From: Labilibaculum euxinicum
GTDB lineage: Bacteria > Bacteroidota > Bacteroidia > Bacteroidales > Marinifilaceae
Length of the DNA stretch: 64,000 nt
Direction of reading: 5' to 3'
Assembly (NCBI RefSeq): GCF_009795715.1
Contig: NZ_WTCR01000003.1
Location: forward strand, 310,001 to 374,000
The first letter of the stretch is position 1. The number at the start of each line of letters is the position of its first letter. The position numbers and the translations under genes were made by a program. The notes below the pieces were generated by a model. The model ran no database searches. It was not told the DNA's origin and saw only the letters and a list, made by a program, of their open reading frames with translations. This document shows positions 17,675-26,630 of the stretch, piece by piece.

Positions 17675-18210
17675 GTGAAAAGAGTTAGACTAACACAAAC
17701 GGATAATACTGGTTTTTTGCAGGTTTGGGAATTGTATGGGGATGCCTTTCCTGAAGAGGAACGTCGGGAGCTTGATTTACAAAAACAGATAATAAATCAT
17801 GCAAATTATCATTTTGATATTGTGATTGTTGATGAGGTTTTTTCAGGTTTTATATTGTGGTGGCAATTTGAAGGACTGAGGTATATAGAACATTTGGCAA
17901 TACCGATTGAATACAGGGGTAGAGGATATGGTAAAACAGTGGTTGAGCAGTTGATTTCTGAGAGTCACGAAATGATATAATACTGGAGGTGGAATTGCCG
18001 GATTGTGATAGCAGTAAGCGACGAATCGATTTTTACGAACGACTCGGATTTAAACTCAATACAATTGATTACAAACAACTCCCAATGCGAAAAAATGGTA
18101 TTTCGCCTGAGATGTTTCTAATGACGTATCCCGATGAGCTAACAGCAGTAAAGCTGTCTTTTTTCAGAAAGAGTTTCAAAAGAATATGTTATGCTCCATA
18201 TTTTGAATAG
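17675..18210 (+). pseudogene. Frameshifted GNAT N-acetyltransferase
   Basis: Two adjacent frames together make one GNAT protein. The first part (17675-17980, GTG start) holds the acetyl-CoA loop IEYRGRGYGKTVVEQL and stops at a TAA. The second part, readable from about 17989, continues with VELPDCDSSKRRIDFYERL, the usual C-terminal GNAT pattern. One missing base near 17975-17980 explains the break: adding a base would give a continuous product of about 178 aa. There is no homopolymer at the site, so a sequencing slip is less likely than a true mutation, but it cannot be excluded. Confidence 0.8.
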
Positions 18211-18558
18211 CTTAACTACTCACAAGCTATAATAAAACTGGCAGTTAAAAATTACTTAAACCAAAGCTGTCAAACGTAAATCAGAAGATCAGGTTTTTAG
18301 TTCTGACTGCTTTCTTGTCCAATTAAAAAATGACGAAAATCTCCGGGAAATAAGTCCGCCAAACAAAAAGATTGCTTATGTGCGGGTAGTATCTCTATTT
18401 TTGTATAATTGTTTTTAGCAGGAGAATAAGTTTGGTAAAATGCTGCATCCAATTTTCAGGCATGGGACAGCGAAAGTACAGAAGATTTTTTTTATTGTTT
18501 ATCTAGAGGTCTCCGAGAACTTTAAATTCCTATTTTTGTTTTCAAATTTACGATTCGT
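18211..18558. other. 348-bp gap without a gene
   Basis: No open frame of interest and no clear repeat. Two copies of TATTTTTG, a match to the -7 element TAnnTTTG, are seen (one at 18531-18538, 21 bp before the YdcZ gene), without good -33 elements. Confidence 0.5.
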
Positions 18559-19002
18559 ATGAGATATTTTTTGATGTTGTTGGCTCTTGCTGTTGGTTGT
18601 TTGTTGCCAGTTCAGGCGAGTATAAATGCAAAGTTAGGTGTGTTTTTAAAAGCGCCGCTTATGGCAGCTTTGGTTAATTTTATGGTGGGTGGTTTTGTCC
18701 TTTTACTGGTAATTTTGGGCACCCGTACTCCAAATAACTTATTACTGGCAGCAAAGGAAGCTCCAATATATGCATGGATTGGCGGAATGATGGGCTCTAT
18801 ATTTGTTGGTTCAGTTATTTTTCTGATTCCACGACTGGGGGCAGCCTTAAGCTTTGGATTAATTGTAGCCGGTCAGTTGGTTTTCTCACTGGTTTTGGAT
18901 CATTTTGGCATGTTTGGAGTACCTGTTCAACCCATTAACTGGGGACGTATTTTAGGAGTTTTACTCATCTTCGCAGGAATATTGGTGGTACAGAAGTTCT
19001 AA
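18559..19002 (+). CDS. DMT family transporter, YdcZ/DUF606 type
   Basis: 147-aa membrane protein with five predicted helices. The start (LPVQASINAKLGVFL) and the ending (INWGRILGVLLIFAGILVV) are typical of the YdcZ (DUF606) family of small drug/metabolite-transporter proteins, which often act as pairs. Only one copy is present here. Substrate unknown. The fragment directly after it is a decayed outer-membrane gene, so this spot may be a scar of a rearrangement. Confidence 0.85.
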   Translation: MRYFLMLLALAVGCLLPVQASINAKLGVFLKAPLMAALVNFMVGGFVLLLVILGTRTPNNLLLAAKEAPIYAWIGGMMGSIFVGSVIFLIPRLGAALSFGLIVAGQLVFSLVLDHFGMFGVPVQPINWGRILGVLLIFAGILVVQKF

Positions 19003-19037
19003 ATGTAAAGCAGGTTGAAAAGCTGGTACTTTTAATA

Positions 19038-19331
19038 CCCAGCGGACACCTTTATGCCGAAGATGCGCTTTATTTTATTTCCCTTGATAAAACTTTATCT
19101 GAAAAGTTAACATTTGGAATTACTACTGCCATTCCATTTAAAAAGAAGTTTACCAATAATAGTTACGAAACAATTGGAAATCATTTTACTGAAACTGATG
19201 AAAGTAACATCGTAATGTCTGCAATTCCAATCTGGTTTAAACTTAAATATACTTTTGCTTCGGGTAAAAAAGTGAATAGAATAAATCGAACCGATGATTT
19301 TAAAGAGAACAAGTTGAAAAAAGGATTTTAG
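19038..19331 (+). pseudogene. C-terminal remnant of an outer-membrane (TonB-receptor-like) barrel gene
   Basis: The frame from 19038 to the TAG at 19329 is open for 97 codons and has no start of its own. It reads like the last strands of a Bacteroidota TonB-dependent receptor: YFISLDKTLSEKLTFGI, then SAIPIWFKLKYTFASGKKV and a basic tail ending GF. The frame is open further left into the YdcZ gene, so the true break is between about 19003 and 19050. The rest of the gene is absent. Inferred from strand pattern and composition, not from a search. Confidence 0.6.
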
Positions 19332-19617
19332 TATCGCGTTATGTGCTTATTGTTTTTGATCAGTAAGATTTTTTAAAACCCATTAAATAAGCGTATAGGT
19401 AATTCAGAAGTTTTAAAGTTCTGATCAAACTTAATAAATCAATATACCTCTGCCTGTTTTAATGCACTTTTTAGTCACCTCACTCTAGCCTCTCATGAGG
19501 GAGGTAACTGCGAAAATGCAATCAGTAAAAACTCTCCTCCTCCCCACTTCTTACTTGCCGTTTTAGGTTTATCTGTTTGAGGAATCAGTTTCGGATTGTC
19601 GGGCATCGCACAAGTAT
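19332..19617. other. Gene-free stretch before the 21-bp repeats
   Basis: Nothing recognised. Mixed low-complexity sequence between the receptor remnant and the tandem repeats. Confidence 0.5.
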
Positions 19618-19785
19618 AAACTTAGGGCGGAACGCTTCAAACTTGTGGCGGAACACTTCAAACTTACGGCGGAACACGTCAGACTTACGGCGGAATGCTT
19701 CAAACTTAGGGCGGAACGCTTCAAACTTAGGGCGGAATACTTCAGACTTATGGCGGAACACTTCAGACTTATGGCGGAACACTTC
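19618..19785. repeat. Eight tandem copies of a 21-bp repeat
   Basis: Eight contiguous 21-bp units, pattern ARACTTANGGCGGAAYRCTTC, start at 19618 and repeat every 21 bp, with a partial ninth unit (AGACTTG) at 19786-19792. Because 21 is a multiple of three, both strands stay open as heptad-like frames, but there is no sign that they are translated. Weaker 20-21-bp repeats with the pattern ACTTG..CCTT.TTCCTT continue from about 19850 to the stop codon of the M1 peptidase gene. Confidence 0.95.
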
Positions 19786-19922
19786 AGACTTGTTTGATAA
19801 CTGTCTTCTCCTGAAATAGCTATAATTTAGGCAGTTGATTATTCCTCTTTAGAACTTGTTGCTTCTTCCTTTTTTTTCTCCTTTTTCCTTGGGACTTGAT
19901 CCTTTTCCCTTGAAACTTGTCC

Positions 19923-22481
19923 TTATTCCTTCCTCAGCACCAAATCCGAAGCCTGCAGAATCTTTAATTTTAAATTCTCAGGATAATCAGGATGTTCAGC
20001 CAAAAACCGACGGGTAATATCTCCTGCTTCTTTTGATTGAAGTCCACTATAACTGGCACTTAACCAATTGGCAGGAAAGAAAATATCTCCGGTAACCTGA
20101 ATCTCTTCCAGTAATTCCAAAGCCTGAGGCAAGTAGGTTAATGCTTCCTTTTCCCGCAACGGATGATTCAGATAGCTTAAACCATCTAAAACCCAGCGCT
20201 CAATTTCTCTGTTTTCCGCTTTGTGCAGACTCGCAAAGAACCCTTCGCGAACTTGCTGATTGGCCGACAGGGCAGGAGCTGCAAATTGCAAGCGTTTTTT
20301 ACGATCAGGGTTTTTAATTCGTTCGATTTGTGTGGCAACAAGCTCTTCTGCTTTTTCAGGCATTTTAATGGCCAAATTAGCAGCTAAATCAGTTGCCTTG
20401 GTTTCCGAAAGACTGAATCCGCCAATTTTGGTTTCATCTTTCCAAGCATTAAAGAGTTGTTCCAAACGCACTTTGCTTTCGGCAATACTGCTTAATGTAC
20501 TGAATAAGCTCGATTTCTTGCTCATATCCTTTTCCCCGTTCAATTGAACCCAAAGGCTGTCTTCCAAATGTTTCCCAATTTGTAACCTTTCTTCGGCACT
20601 TACATGAAGCCAATAAGCGGACTGCATATAAGATAACATGCGTTCCAAAATCAATGCGTTTTTTTCCTTTGCCAATTGTTTTTCGGCAGCAAGCACAAAT
20701 TCTTTTCCGTTTATTTCTCCTTCACAAAGATTCTCATACAGGTTGATCCACGCCACTCCACGCACCAAATCATCTTTAATTTTGTGCATGTTTTCAAGAA
20801 GGAATTGCTTGGTTTTGACATCTAGTTTAAAAAAACCATAAGCATTGCCTTTTCCATTAAGGATGATGTAGTCGGGTGTTTTTTTGCCTGTTACTTCGGG
20901 AATCGAAAGCTGTGGCTGATTAAATTTCACAGATACTACTTCACTTGTTTCTTCATGGCCTAAAAGGATGTTTAAATCCTGGTTCCAGTCACCGGCATTT
21001 CCTTTGGCATCACTTTGCGTGATTGTCAAATCAGTAATCAAACCATTTTCACTTGAAATTGATGATGTTATTGCAGGCCTTCCTGCCTTGTCAACCCAAA
21101 CCTTGCTCCATTGCTTTAAATCACTCGAAGTAGTTTCGTCTAAAATCGCAATCAAATCTTCCCAGCTGGCATTGCCGTAGGCATATTTTTTTAGATAGGT
21201 TTGCAAGCCTTTTTGCAGTTCTTCTTCACCCGTAATCCGTTCCAGCATATCCATTACAATGGGCGATTTGTGATAAATAATGCTTCCGTAAACCGATCCG
21301 GCATCTTTTAGGTTGGGTAATACCTGATTAATTGCATTGGCTCCGCTTGTGCGGTCAACAGCATAGGAACTCGGGAAATGAGCCATCTTAAATTTCAGTG
21401 CATGGTTCATATCCGGAAAGCTTGGGTTGGTAATTTTATCGGCAAGAAAATTGGCAAAAACCTCTTTCAGCCAAACCTGATCGAACCATTTCATAGTCAC
21501 TAAATCGCCAAACCACATGTGAGCTGTTTCGTGGGCAATTAAATTTGCCCGGTACAATCTGTCGTTTTTGCTTGCATTTTTATCCAAAAACAATTTGGAA
21601 GCATTGTACAGTGTCGCTCCTGTGTGCTCCATTCCGCCATATTGAAAGGATGGAATCACCACAATATCATACTTTCCAAAAGGATAGGGTATATCGGTAT
21701 ATTCTTCCAGCCAATCGAGTGATTGAAACAACAAACGAAAGATTTCATCGGTATTACCGGCCAATTTTTCGGGATCGGTTTCGCGGTGATACATGGTGTG
21801 TTGATGTCCATTGTGTTTGCGCGTTATGGTTTCGAATTTACCGGCTGCAAAAGAGAACAGGTAGGTTGGCAGTTCTTTCGTGGTAAGAAATTTATAATGG
21901 CTTTTGTCTGCGTCTTCTTTAACTGATTCAATTTTACCATTGGCTATTGCCTTCCAGTTTTTTGGCACACTTAATGTCAATTGAAATTTGGCTTTTAGAT
22001 TTGGCTGATCGAAGCATGGGAATACTGTTCTCGCTCTGTCCGGTACAAACAAGGTATACAGAAACTCATCGTTGCGATTCAAGGAGCTGTTTCCGGCTGT
22101 AAATTCAATTTCAATTTGATTTTTTCCTTTTATCAATTCCCCTTTCGGGATAATCAAATGCTCTGATTCAAAATGGTAGCCTGAATCTTTTCCATTGCAG
22201 ATTACTTGATGGAGTAAGCTGGGATCTTCACGAAAATCAATTTGAAGATCCTGATCGGTTGATTGCAATTCGAAACTGATTTTATTGCTTCCCGGAATTG
22301 TTTTATTACGATCCTCAGGGATATCAAAATTCAGCTGATATTCCAGATTGGAGATATTCGCTTTTCGGTATGCTGCCATTGTTTTGGCTACGCCTGTTTC
22401 AATGTTTAATTGTTTTGTGTTTGCGGTGCATGCCGAAAAAAGCAATGCAATAAAAAGGAATAGTATTGATGTGTTTTTCAT
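19923..22481 (-). CDS. M1 family aminopeptidase lipoprotein
   Basis: 852-aa zinc aminopeptidase of the M1 (PepN/ERAP) family, exported as a lipoprotein (signal peptide with lipobox FSAC, Cys18). The N-terminal beta domain is followed by the exopeptidase motif GGMEH (282-286), the zinc site HETAH (317-321) with the third ligand Glu340 in WLKEVFANFLAD, and a long helical ERAP1-like C-terminal domain. It should trim peptides in the periplasm or at the surface. It is transcribed alone; the DUF1338 gene upstream on the same strand is about 125 bp away. Confidence 0.95.
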   Translation of the reverse strand: MKNTSILFLFIALLFSACTANTKQLNIETGVAKTMAAYRKANISNLEYQLNFDIPEDRNKTIPGSNKISFELQSTDQDLQIDFREDPSLLHQVICNGKDSGYHFESEHLIIPKGELIKGKNQIEIEFTAGNSSLNRNDEFLYTLFVPDRARTVFPCFDQPNLKAKFQLTLSVPKNWKAIANGKIESVKEDADKSHYKFLTTKELPTYLFSFAAGKFETITRKHNGHQHTMYHRETDPEKLAGNTDEIFRLLFQSLDWLEEYTDIPYPFGKYDIVVIPSFQYGGMEHTGATLYNASKLFLDKNASKNDRLYRANLIAHETAHMWFGDLVTMKWFDQVWLKEVFANFLADKITNPSFPDMNHALKFKMAHFPSSYAVDRTSGANAINQVLPNLKDAGSVYGSIIYHKSPIVMDMLERITGEEELQKGLQTYLKKYAYGNASWEDLIAILDETTSSDLKQWSKVWVDKAGRPAITSSISSENGLITDLTITQSDAKGNAGDWNQDLNILLGHEETSEVVSVKFNQPQLSIPEVTGKKTPDYIILNGKGNAYGFFKLDVKTKQFLLENMHKIKDDLVRGVAWINLYENLCEGEINGKEFVLAAEKQLAKEKNALILERMLSYMQSAYWLHVSAEERLQIGKHLEDSLWVQLNGEKDMSKKSSLFSTLSSIAESKVRLEQLFNAWKDETKIGGFSLSETKATDLAANLAIKMPEKAEELVATQIERIKNPDRKKRLQFAAPALSANQQVREGFFASLHKAENREIERWVLDGLSYLNHPLREKEALTYLPQALELLEEIQVTGDIFFPANWLSASYSGLQSKEAGDITRRFLAEHPDYPENLKLKILQASDLVLRKE

Positions 22482-22606
22482 GTTGTAGGTTTAAGTTAGA
22501 GGAGGTAAAGATAAAAGTTTATGGAACAAAGAGGAATGATGAAAAGCAAAAAGCCCACTCGAAACAGATTTGTTCGGCGGGCTGATACATTGTGGTAAAT
22601 TTCAAC

Positions 22607-23410
22607 TTATTTTTCTCTAAAATTACTGCTGTCAAAAATTTTATTGGCATTGGCTGCGATAAAGCTTGAGAATAGCTGTCCGTTTTCATCCGGATAACGA
22701 ATGGCAAATTCATAGAAGCATGCAGGTATTTCGTATACACCTTCTTCAAATTCAACTTTAATAATCTCGGAAAGGGTAGAGGACTGCTGCAGAAGCTTTT
22801 CAGGTGTGCCTTTAATTTCACCTCCCGAGGTGTTCATTTCAAAACCATTGTCTTTAATGAATTGATTCACTTTCTCGATGCTATTGTATTTCTGAAGTGC
22901 ATTGATGCTGACTGTAAAGTGATTCACCCTAAATCCGTGAACGTAAAGCCAGGCCGCATATTCCGATTCGTTCCGCAAAAATTGATAATCGGCATAGCTT
23001 GGTTTTCCCCAAACACTTCCTTTGTGAATCAAATCGGGATCAGCATAATAGGCATTGCCCACTGAATTGAGTCTTCTTTTTATAGTCTTCTGAAATTCTT
23101 CGGAGAATTTGGAAAGTATTAATTCTGATATAAATACCCTTGGTACATTTTCCTCACTTGGGTGTTCCAAATGAACGGCGTTCAAGTGCTTATCTTCGAA
23201 CACATATTCTCCTTTATATTCGTAGCCTGCTTTTATAAATTTCTTCGCCAAAACCTGAATGTTCATTCTTGGGTCATCGAAGGTTCGAAAAGCTACATGG
23301 TCATTAATTACCTGTTCCCCTTCTTTGGTGAATAAATCATGTATAGCCTGGGCAGAAGGATTTTGTTTTGTGTATTCCTTCCATAGCCTATGGAATATTT
23401 CTTGTTGCAT
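22607..23410 (-). CDS. DUF1338 (VOC-like) metalloenzyme
   Basis: 267-aa protein of the DUF1338 family. Family members such as Pseudomonas HglS are iron-dependent 2-oxoadipate dioxygenase/decarboxylases that give D-2-hydroxyglutarate. Candidate metal ligands fit NDHVAFRTF (His near 38), RVNHFTVS (His near 163) and YEFAIRYPDENG (a Glu near 238). The length is that of the short Bacteroidota form, little over half the Pseudomonas enzyme, so the substrate may differ. No lysine-degradation genes are close. Confidence 0.82.
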   Translation of the reverse strand: MQQEIFHRLWKEYTKQNPSAQAIHDLFTKEGEQVINDHVAFRTFDDPRMNIQVLAKKFIKAGYEYKGEYVFEDKHLNAVHLEHPSEENVPRVFISELILSKFSEEFQKTIKRRLNSVGNAYYADPDLIHKGSVWGKPSYADYQFLRNESEYAAWLYVHGFRVNHFTVSINALQKYNSIEKVNQFIKDNGFEMNTSGGEIKGTPEKLLQQSSTLSEIIKVEFEEGVYEIPACFYEFAIRYPDENGQLFSSFIAANANKIFDSSNFREK

Positions 23411-23775
23411 AATCTGTATTTTAGTTAGTTGTACAGTAATTTATGAATTTTAATTGACTGGATTTATGTTTGAGGTCAGATTTCTTTTAAACATTTGCTC
23501 ATGTACTATTGAAAATGCAAAAAAAATAACAAAAAAGGGTCTGTAGTCTTTAATTGTCAGGAAAGTATCGTCTAGAATCTGTTAGTTGATGTTTGCTTAC
23601 GAAAGTAACTTGGATAGAGTCGCAAGAAGGAGTAGAAGATTTTCGACTTGATTCGCTTTTAGAGGTGAGATTTCTTCTTATTTCGATTAACTAAAATATA
23701 TGCCTGATTTAAAGTAGATCTAGAAAATGAAACTGATCCCAAAAAATTTGAATGTTTTTGGAAAGATGTAAAATC
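23411..23775. other. Gene-free stretch between DUF1338 and the tRNA array
   Basis: No open frame or repeat of note. It holds the promoter region of the DUF1338 gene, and its right end is the terminator of the tRNA array. Confidence 0.5.
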
Positions 23776-23807
23776 AAAAAAGCCTCTGACTCAAAAGAAT
23801 CGGAGGC
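23776..23807 (-). terminator. Intrinsic terminator of the tRNA-Asp array
   Basis: On the minus strand an 11-bp stem with one mismatch and one wobble pair, loop TTTT, followed by six T. It lies 14 bp after the last tRNA. Confidence 0.85.
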
Positions 23808-23820
23808 CTTCTATTTATTT

Positions 23821-23897
23821 TGGCGGTCTGGACGAGACTCGAACTCGCGACCCCATGCGTGACAGGCATGTATTCTAACCAACTGAACTACCAAACC
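23821..23897 (-). tRNA. tRNA-Asp (GTC), copy 5 in transcription order
   Basis: 77 nt including encoded CCA. Acceptor GGTTTGG/CCAGACC with one wobble, anticodon loop CTGTCAC with anticodon GTC, TTCGAGT T-loop, discriminator G. Confidence 0.97.
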
Positions 23898-23951
23898 AAA
23901 ATGTTCTGTGATTTGCTTATTGTAAGAGCAACAAATCAAAACTCTTTATTC

Positions 23952-24028
23952 TGGCGGTCTGGACGAGACTCGAACTCGCGACCCCATGCGTGACAGGCAT
24001 GTATTCTAACCAACTGAACTACCAAACC
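23952..24028 (-). tRNA. tRNA-Asp (GTC), copy 4
   Basis: Identical 77-nt gene with encoded CCA. It is separated from the next copy by a 54-nt spacer that is nearly the same in three gaps, making a 131-bp repeat. Confidence 0.97.
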
Positions 24029-24082
24029 AAAATATTCTGCGATTTGCTTATTGTAAGAGCAACAAATCAAAACTCTTTATTC

Positions 24083-24159
24083 TGGCGGTCTGGACGAGAC
24101 TCGAACTCGCGACCCCATGCGTGACAGGCATGTATTCTAACCAACTGAACTACCAAACC
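24083..24159 (-). tRNA. tRNA-Asp (GTC), copy 3
   Basis: Identical 77-nt gene with encoded CCA. The spacers on both sides are 54 nt and can fold around GATTTGCT / AGCA..AATC. Confidence 0.97.
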
Positions 24160-24213
24160 AAAATATTCTGTGATTTGTTTATTGTAAGAGCAACAAATCA
24201 AAACTCTTTATTC

Positions 24214-24290
24214 TGGCGGTCTGGACGAGACTCGAACTCGCGACCCCATGCGTGACAGGCATGTATTCTAACCAACTGAACTACCAAACC
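24214..24290 (-). tRNA. tRNA-Asp (GTC), copy 2
   Basis: Identical 77-nt gene with encoded CCA. The spacer before it (24291-24361) is 71 nt and unrelated to the other three. Confidence 0.97.
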
Positions 24291-24361
24291 AAAATATATA
24301 TTCAAATTTCCGAAAAAGGAAATTACAAATCAAAAATAGTGCAAAGAACTTTTTCTTTTAG

Positions 24362-24435
24362 CGGTCTGGACGAGACTCGAACTCGCGACCCCATGCGTGA
24401 CAGGCATGTATTCTAACCAACTGAACTACCAAACC
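24362..24435 (-). tRNA. tRNA-Asp (GTC), leading copy without encoded CCA
   Basis: Same 74-nt body as the others, but the bases after the discriminator G read CTA instead of CCA, so the CCA end must be added by nucleotidyltransferase. It is the first copy transcribed from the promoter at 24453-24482. Confidence 0.95.
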
Positions 24436-24452
24436 TTTTTTTGATTGCGATG

Positions 24453-24482
24453 CAAAGATAATGCAAGTTTTCTTACTTGCAA
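24453..24482 (-). promoter_or_regulatory. Promoter of the tRNA-Asp array
   Basis: On the minus strand TTG (24482-24480), 19 nt, then TATCTTTG (24460-24453), an exact -7 element. The start site would fall near 24446, about 10 nt before the first tRNA. The spacer contains an inverted repeat TGCAAGT-TTTCTT-ACTTGCA (24462-24481), a possible operator. Confidence 0.75.
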
Positions 24483-24586
24483 TATCTGTATGCAGTTTTT
24501 TTGACTGGAATTCTGCTTTAAGGTAGTAAAATAGCGGTTTTGAGCTTGTTACGCTGGTGAAAAAAATGCTTTTTTTTTGTAAAGAT

Positions 24587-25135
24587 CTATTCTGATTCTT
24601 TTATCGACTTAAAGAAGCTGAAATTAACACTTCCGTAAACTCTTTTTTCAGTAAAATTTGGATGTTCAGAAAAGTCATTCGACGAACCGTGTTCAATAAT
24701 TAAAAGACCATCTTCGGTGAGTAATTCCTTTTCGAAAACTAAATTGGGAATTGTTTCAAGAGATTTCATGGCGAATGGAGGATCGGCAAATATCAAATCA
24801 AATTTTTGAGGAAAATTCCGGAGAAATCTAAAAACATCCGATTTAATTACTTGAATTTGTTCAAACTTTAATTCTTTAATTGTTTTTTGAATAAAAGAAA
24901 AGTGGTTGTGATTTTTTTCCACACACATTACCTTTTCCGCTCCCCTGGAGGCAAATTCGTAACTAATACCTCCTGTACCACCAAAAAGATCTAAAACTTT
25001 TAAATCTTCAAAATCAATCACGTTGTTTAATACATTGAAAAGGCTTTCTTTGGCAAAATCGGTTGTTGGCCGAGCCTTAAAATTTTTATCCGGAGATATC
25101 CTTCTTCCCTTATGAGTCCCACTTACTATTCGCAC
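24587..25135 (-). CDS. rsmD: 16S rRNA (guanine-966-N2)-methyltransferase RsmD
   Basis: 182-aa SAM-dependent methyltransferase that modifies G966 of 16S rRNA. It begins with the family signature MRIVSGTHKGRRI and RPTTDFAKESLFNVL; the SAM motif is VLDLFGGTGGISYE (about 47-60) and the catalytic motif is FADPPF (about 117-122). It overlaps the DUF3822 gene by 10 bp, the usual Bacteroidota arrangement. Confidence 0.95.
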   Translation of the reverse strand: MRIVSGTHKGRRISPDKNFKARPTTDFAKESLFNVLNNVIDFEDLKVLDLFGGTGGISYEFASRGAEKVMCVEKNHNHFSFIQKTIKELKFEQIQVIKSDVFRFLRNFPQKFDLIFADPPFAMKSLETIPNLVFEKELLTEDGLLIIEHGSSNDFSEHPNFTEKRVYGSVNFSFFKSIKESE

Positions 25136-25974
25136 CTGGATAAATTTAAAAGATTAATGAATTGATTGTATTCCTTGTGTGGAATACTTTTATTTATTCT
25201 AAACTCCGATGGAAGTATTTTAACCTCAACCTGACCTAGGTATTTTTTTAGTAAAAGAATTACATTGCTATCTTCCTGAACGAGTCCGTCAATAATTAGC
25301 CTGCTTCTCTCATTATTTAACTTTTGTTGTTTAAAGATGTTGAGAATATAGTAGGCTAAATCAGAACTTGCGCTGTATGAGAATGTGTTTATGAAATGTT
25401 TCCCGTTTCGATCTGGTATAATTACATGAAAAAAGTAATTCTGAATGTTCAAAAAAACCTGGGGGTGATTTTCAGCAATTTTTTGATTCAATGCCTCTTT
25501 GTAAAAGGGTAAACAATGATGATACAGCTTACTGTTTTTAAAGTGAGATTGAACAAATTCTTTAATGTTTTTAGGAAAAGAGAATACAATCCACGATTTT
25601 AATTCCGGAAGCTCATTCCATTCCAGACATTCATTTTTTTCAAGACAATGAGATAATTGAAACCCCTCATAAGCAAAGTCTTCCGAGAAAAATTCCGATG
25701 GAATAAGCAATACTTTATCTGAGATCCAAAGAAGCGAAACATCCCGAAAACTTAAATTTAAGAGTTCGTGGTTTCGAACAATTTCAATAAATGAATTTAT
25801 TGGATTATTATCGCTGTTTGTTTTGAAAGGAATGAATTGATTCAACGCGATGCACTCCTTATGTCCGTTGAGTATAGAAAAAGAAAATCCATCCAGGCTT
25901 ACCTGGATGGATAGGGTATATTCTTTTGTTTTGTTTTTATCAAATGATGAATCAACAAATACAAGGTCGCTCAT
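25126..25974 (-). CDS. DUF3822 family protein
   Basis: 282-aa protein of the Bacteroidota-specific DUF3822 family, usually encoded just before rsmD as here (10-bp overlap). Its layout, two halves with beta-rich nucleotide-binding-like folds, recalls actin/ASKHA-type proteins, but no motif proves ATP binding. Predicted cytoplasmic. Function unknown; the conserved linkage hints at ribosome assembly. Confidence 0.85.
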   Translation of the reverse strand: MSDLVFVDSSFDKNKTKEYTLSIQVSLDGFSFSILNGHKECIALNQFIPFKTNSDNNPINSFIEIVRNHELLNLSFRDVSLLWISDKVLLIPSEFFSEDFAYEGFQLSHCLEKNECLEWNELPELKSWIVFSFPKNIKEFVQSHFKNSKLYHHCLPFYKEALNQKIAENHPQVFLNIQNYFFHVIIPDRNGKHFINTFSYSASSDLAYYILNIFKQQKLNNERSRLIIDGLVQEDSNVILLLKKYLGQVEVKILPSEFRINKSIPHKEYNQFINLLNLSRCE

Positions 25975-25988
25975 GTATAATTTTATAT

Positions 25989-26630
25989 TTATTCCCAGTT
26001 ACCTGCGTTGTTGTTTGCTTCTTCAAGAGAACCAACCATTAAACCAGGATATTTATTTAAACGAATACGGTTTCCATTTTCTTCAAGAACTTCTTCGCGA
26101 TATTCATCCATAAGATCATCAAAAATATCCATGTTGGAAACTTTTGCTTCAAAAACCTGAACTTTTACATTCGATCCGGTTACAAATACTGTTGCACCTA
26201 ATTTAAATTGTTTTTGTCCTTTTGTAAATGGAACAAAACGTAAATTCTCGATTGCATATTCTTTTCCAAAAACAGTATCAAGAGCCGAAATCATTATTGT
26301 ATCACGAGTGATGAATCCTTTCTTAACAGCTTCCTTTTCAGTCATACCAGCTTCAACTTGCTCATCAGTAAGAGAACCTATAGCTTTAATCAAAGGCATA
26401 GAGTCAGTTTTGATAAAATTAATTAAAGTGTCAAAACTTCCGGTATATTTACCATTAACATCTTTGTAAGCACCTTCTGCTTTACGGATATCTTTCAACT
26501 GTTCAATAATTCTAGCGTATCTTTGATCTTTGATTTTACCAAATTTAATCGGTTTCATAATGCTTTGGTAGCTTAAAAAAGCAAGAACAACAATAGCTAT
26601 GGCAAGTAAGATTTGAAAGACTTTTTTCAT
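25989..26630 (-). CDS. Membrane-anchored conserved hypothetical protein
   Basis: 213-aa protein with one N-terminal membrane segment (residues 4-21) and a soluble periplasmic part. The stretch after the anchor (RYARIIEQLKDIRKAEGAYK) followed by a Gly-Lys-Tyr turn looks like the helix and loop of pilin-like or pseudopilin-like proteins, but there is no prepilin peptidase site. It lies 14 bp from DUF3822 and may be in the same transcript. Function unknown. Confidence 0.75.
   Translation of the reverse strand: MKKVFQILLAIAIVVLAFLSYQSIMKPIKFGKIKDQRYARIIEQLKDIRKAEGAYKDVNGKYTGSFDTLINFIKTDSMPLIKAIGSLTDEQVEAGMTEKEAVKKGFITRDTIMISALDTVFGKEYAIENLRFVPFTKGQKQFKLGATVFVTGSNVKVQVFEAKVSNMDIFDDLMDEYREEVLEENGNRIRLNKYPGLMVGSLEEANNNAGNWE

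Noticed and set aside
19577-19819. Open frames on both strands across the 21-bp array, giving heptad-repeat peptides
   Set aside because: Explained by a repeat length divisible by three; no start context, domain or downstream protein sequence supports translation.
22519-22821. 100-aa minus-strand frame overlapping the DUF1338 gene
   Set aside because: Shadow of the real gene in another frame.
23821-24435. 131-bp periodic structure considered as CRISPR or mobile element
   Set aside because: The repeated part is a tRNA-Asp gene and the spacers are nearly identical to each other.
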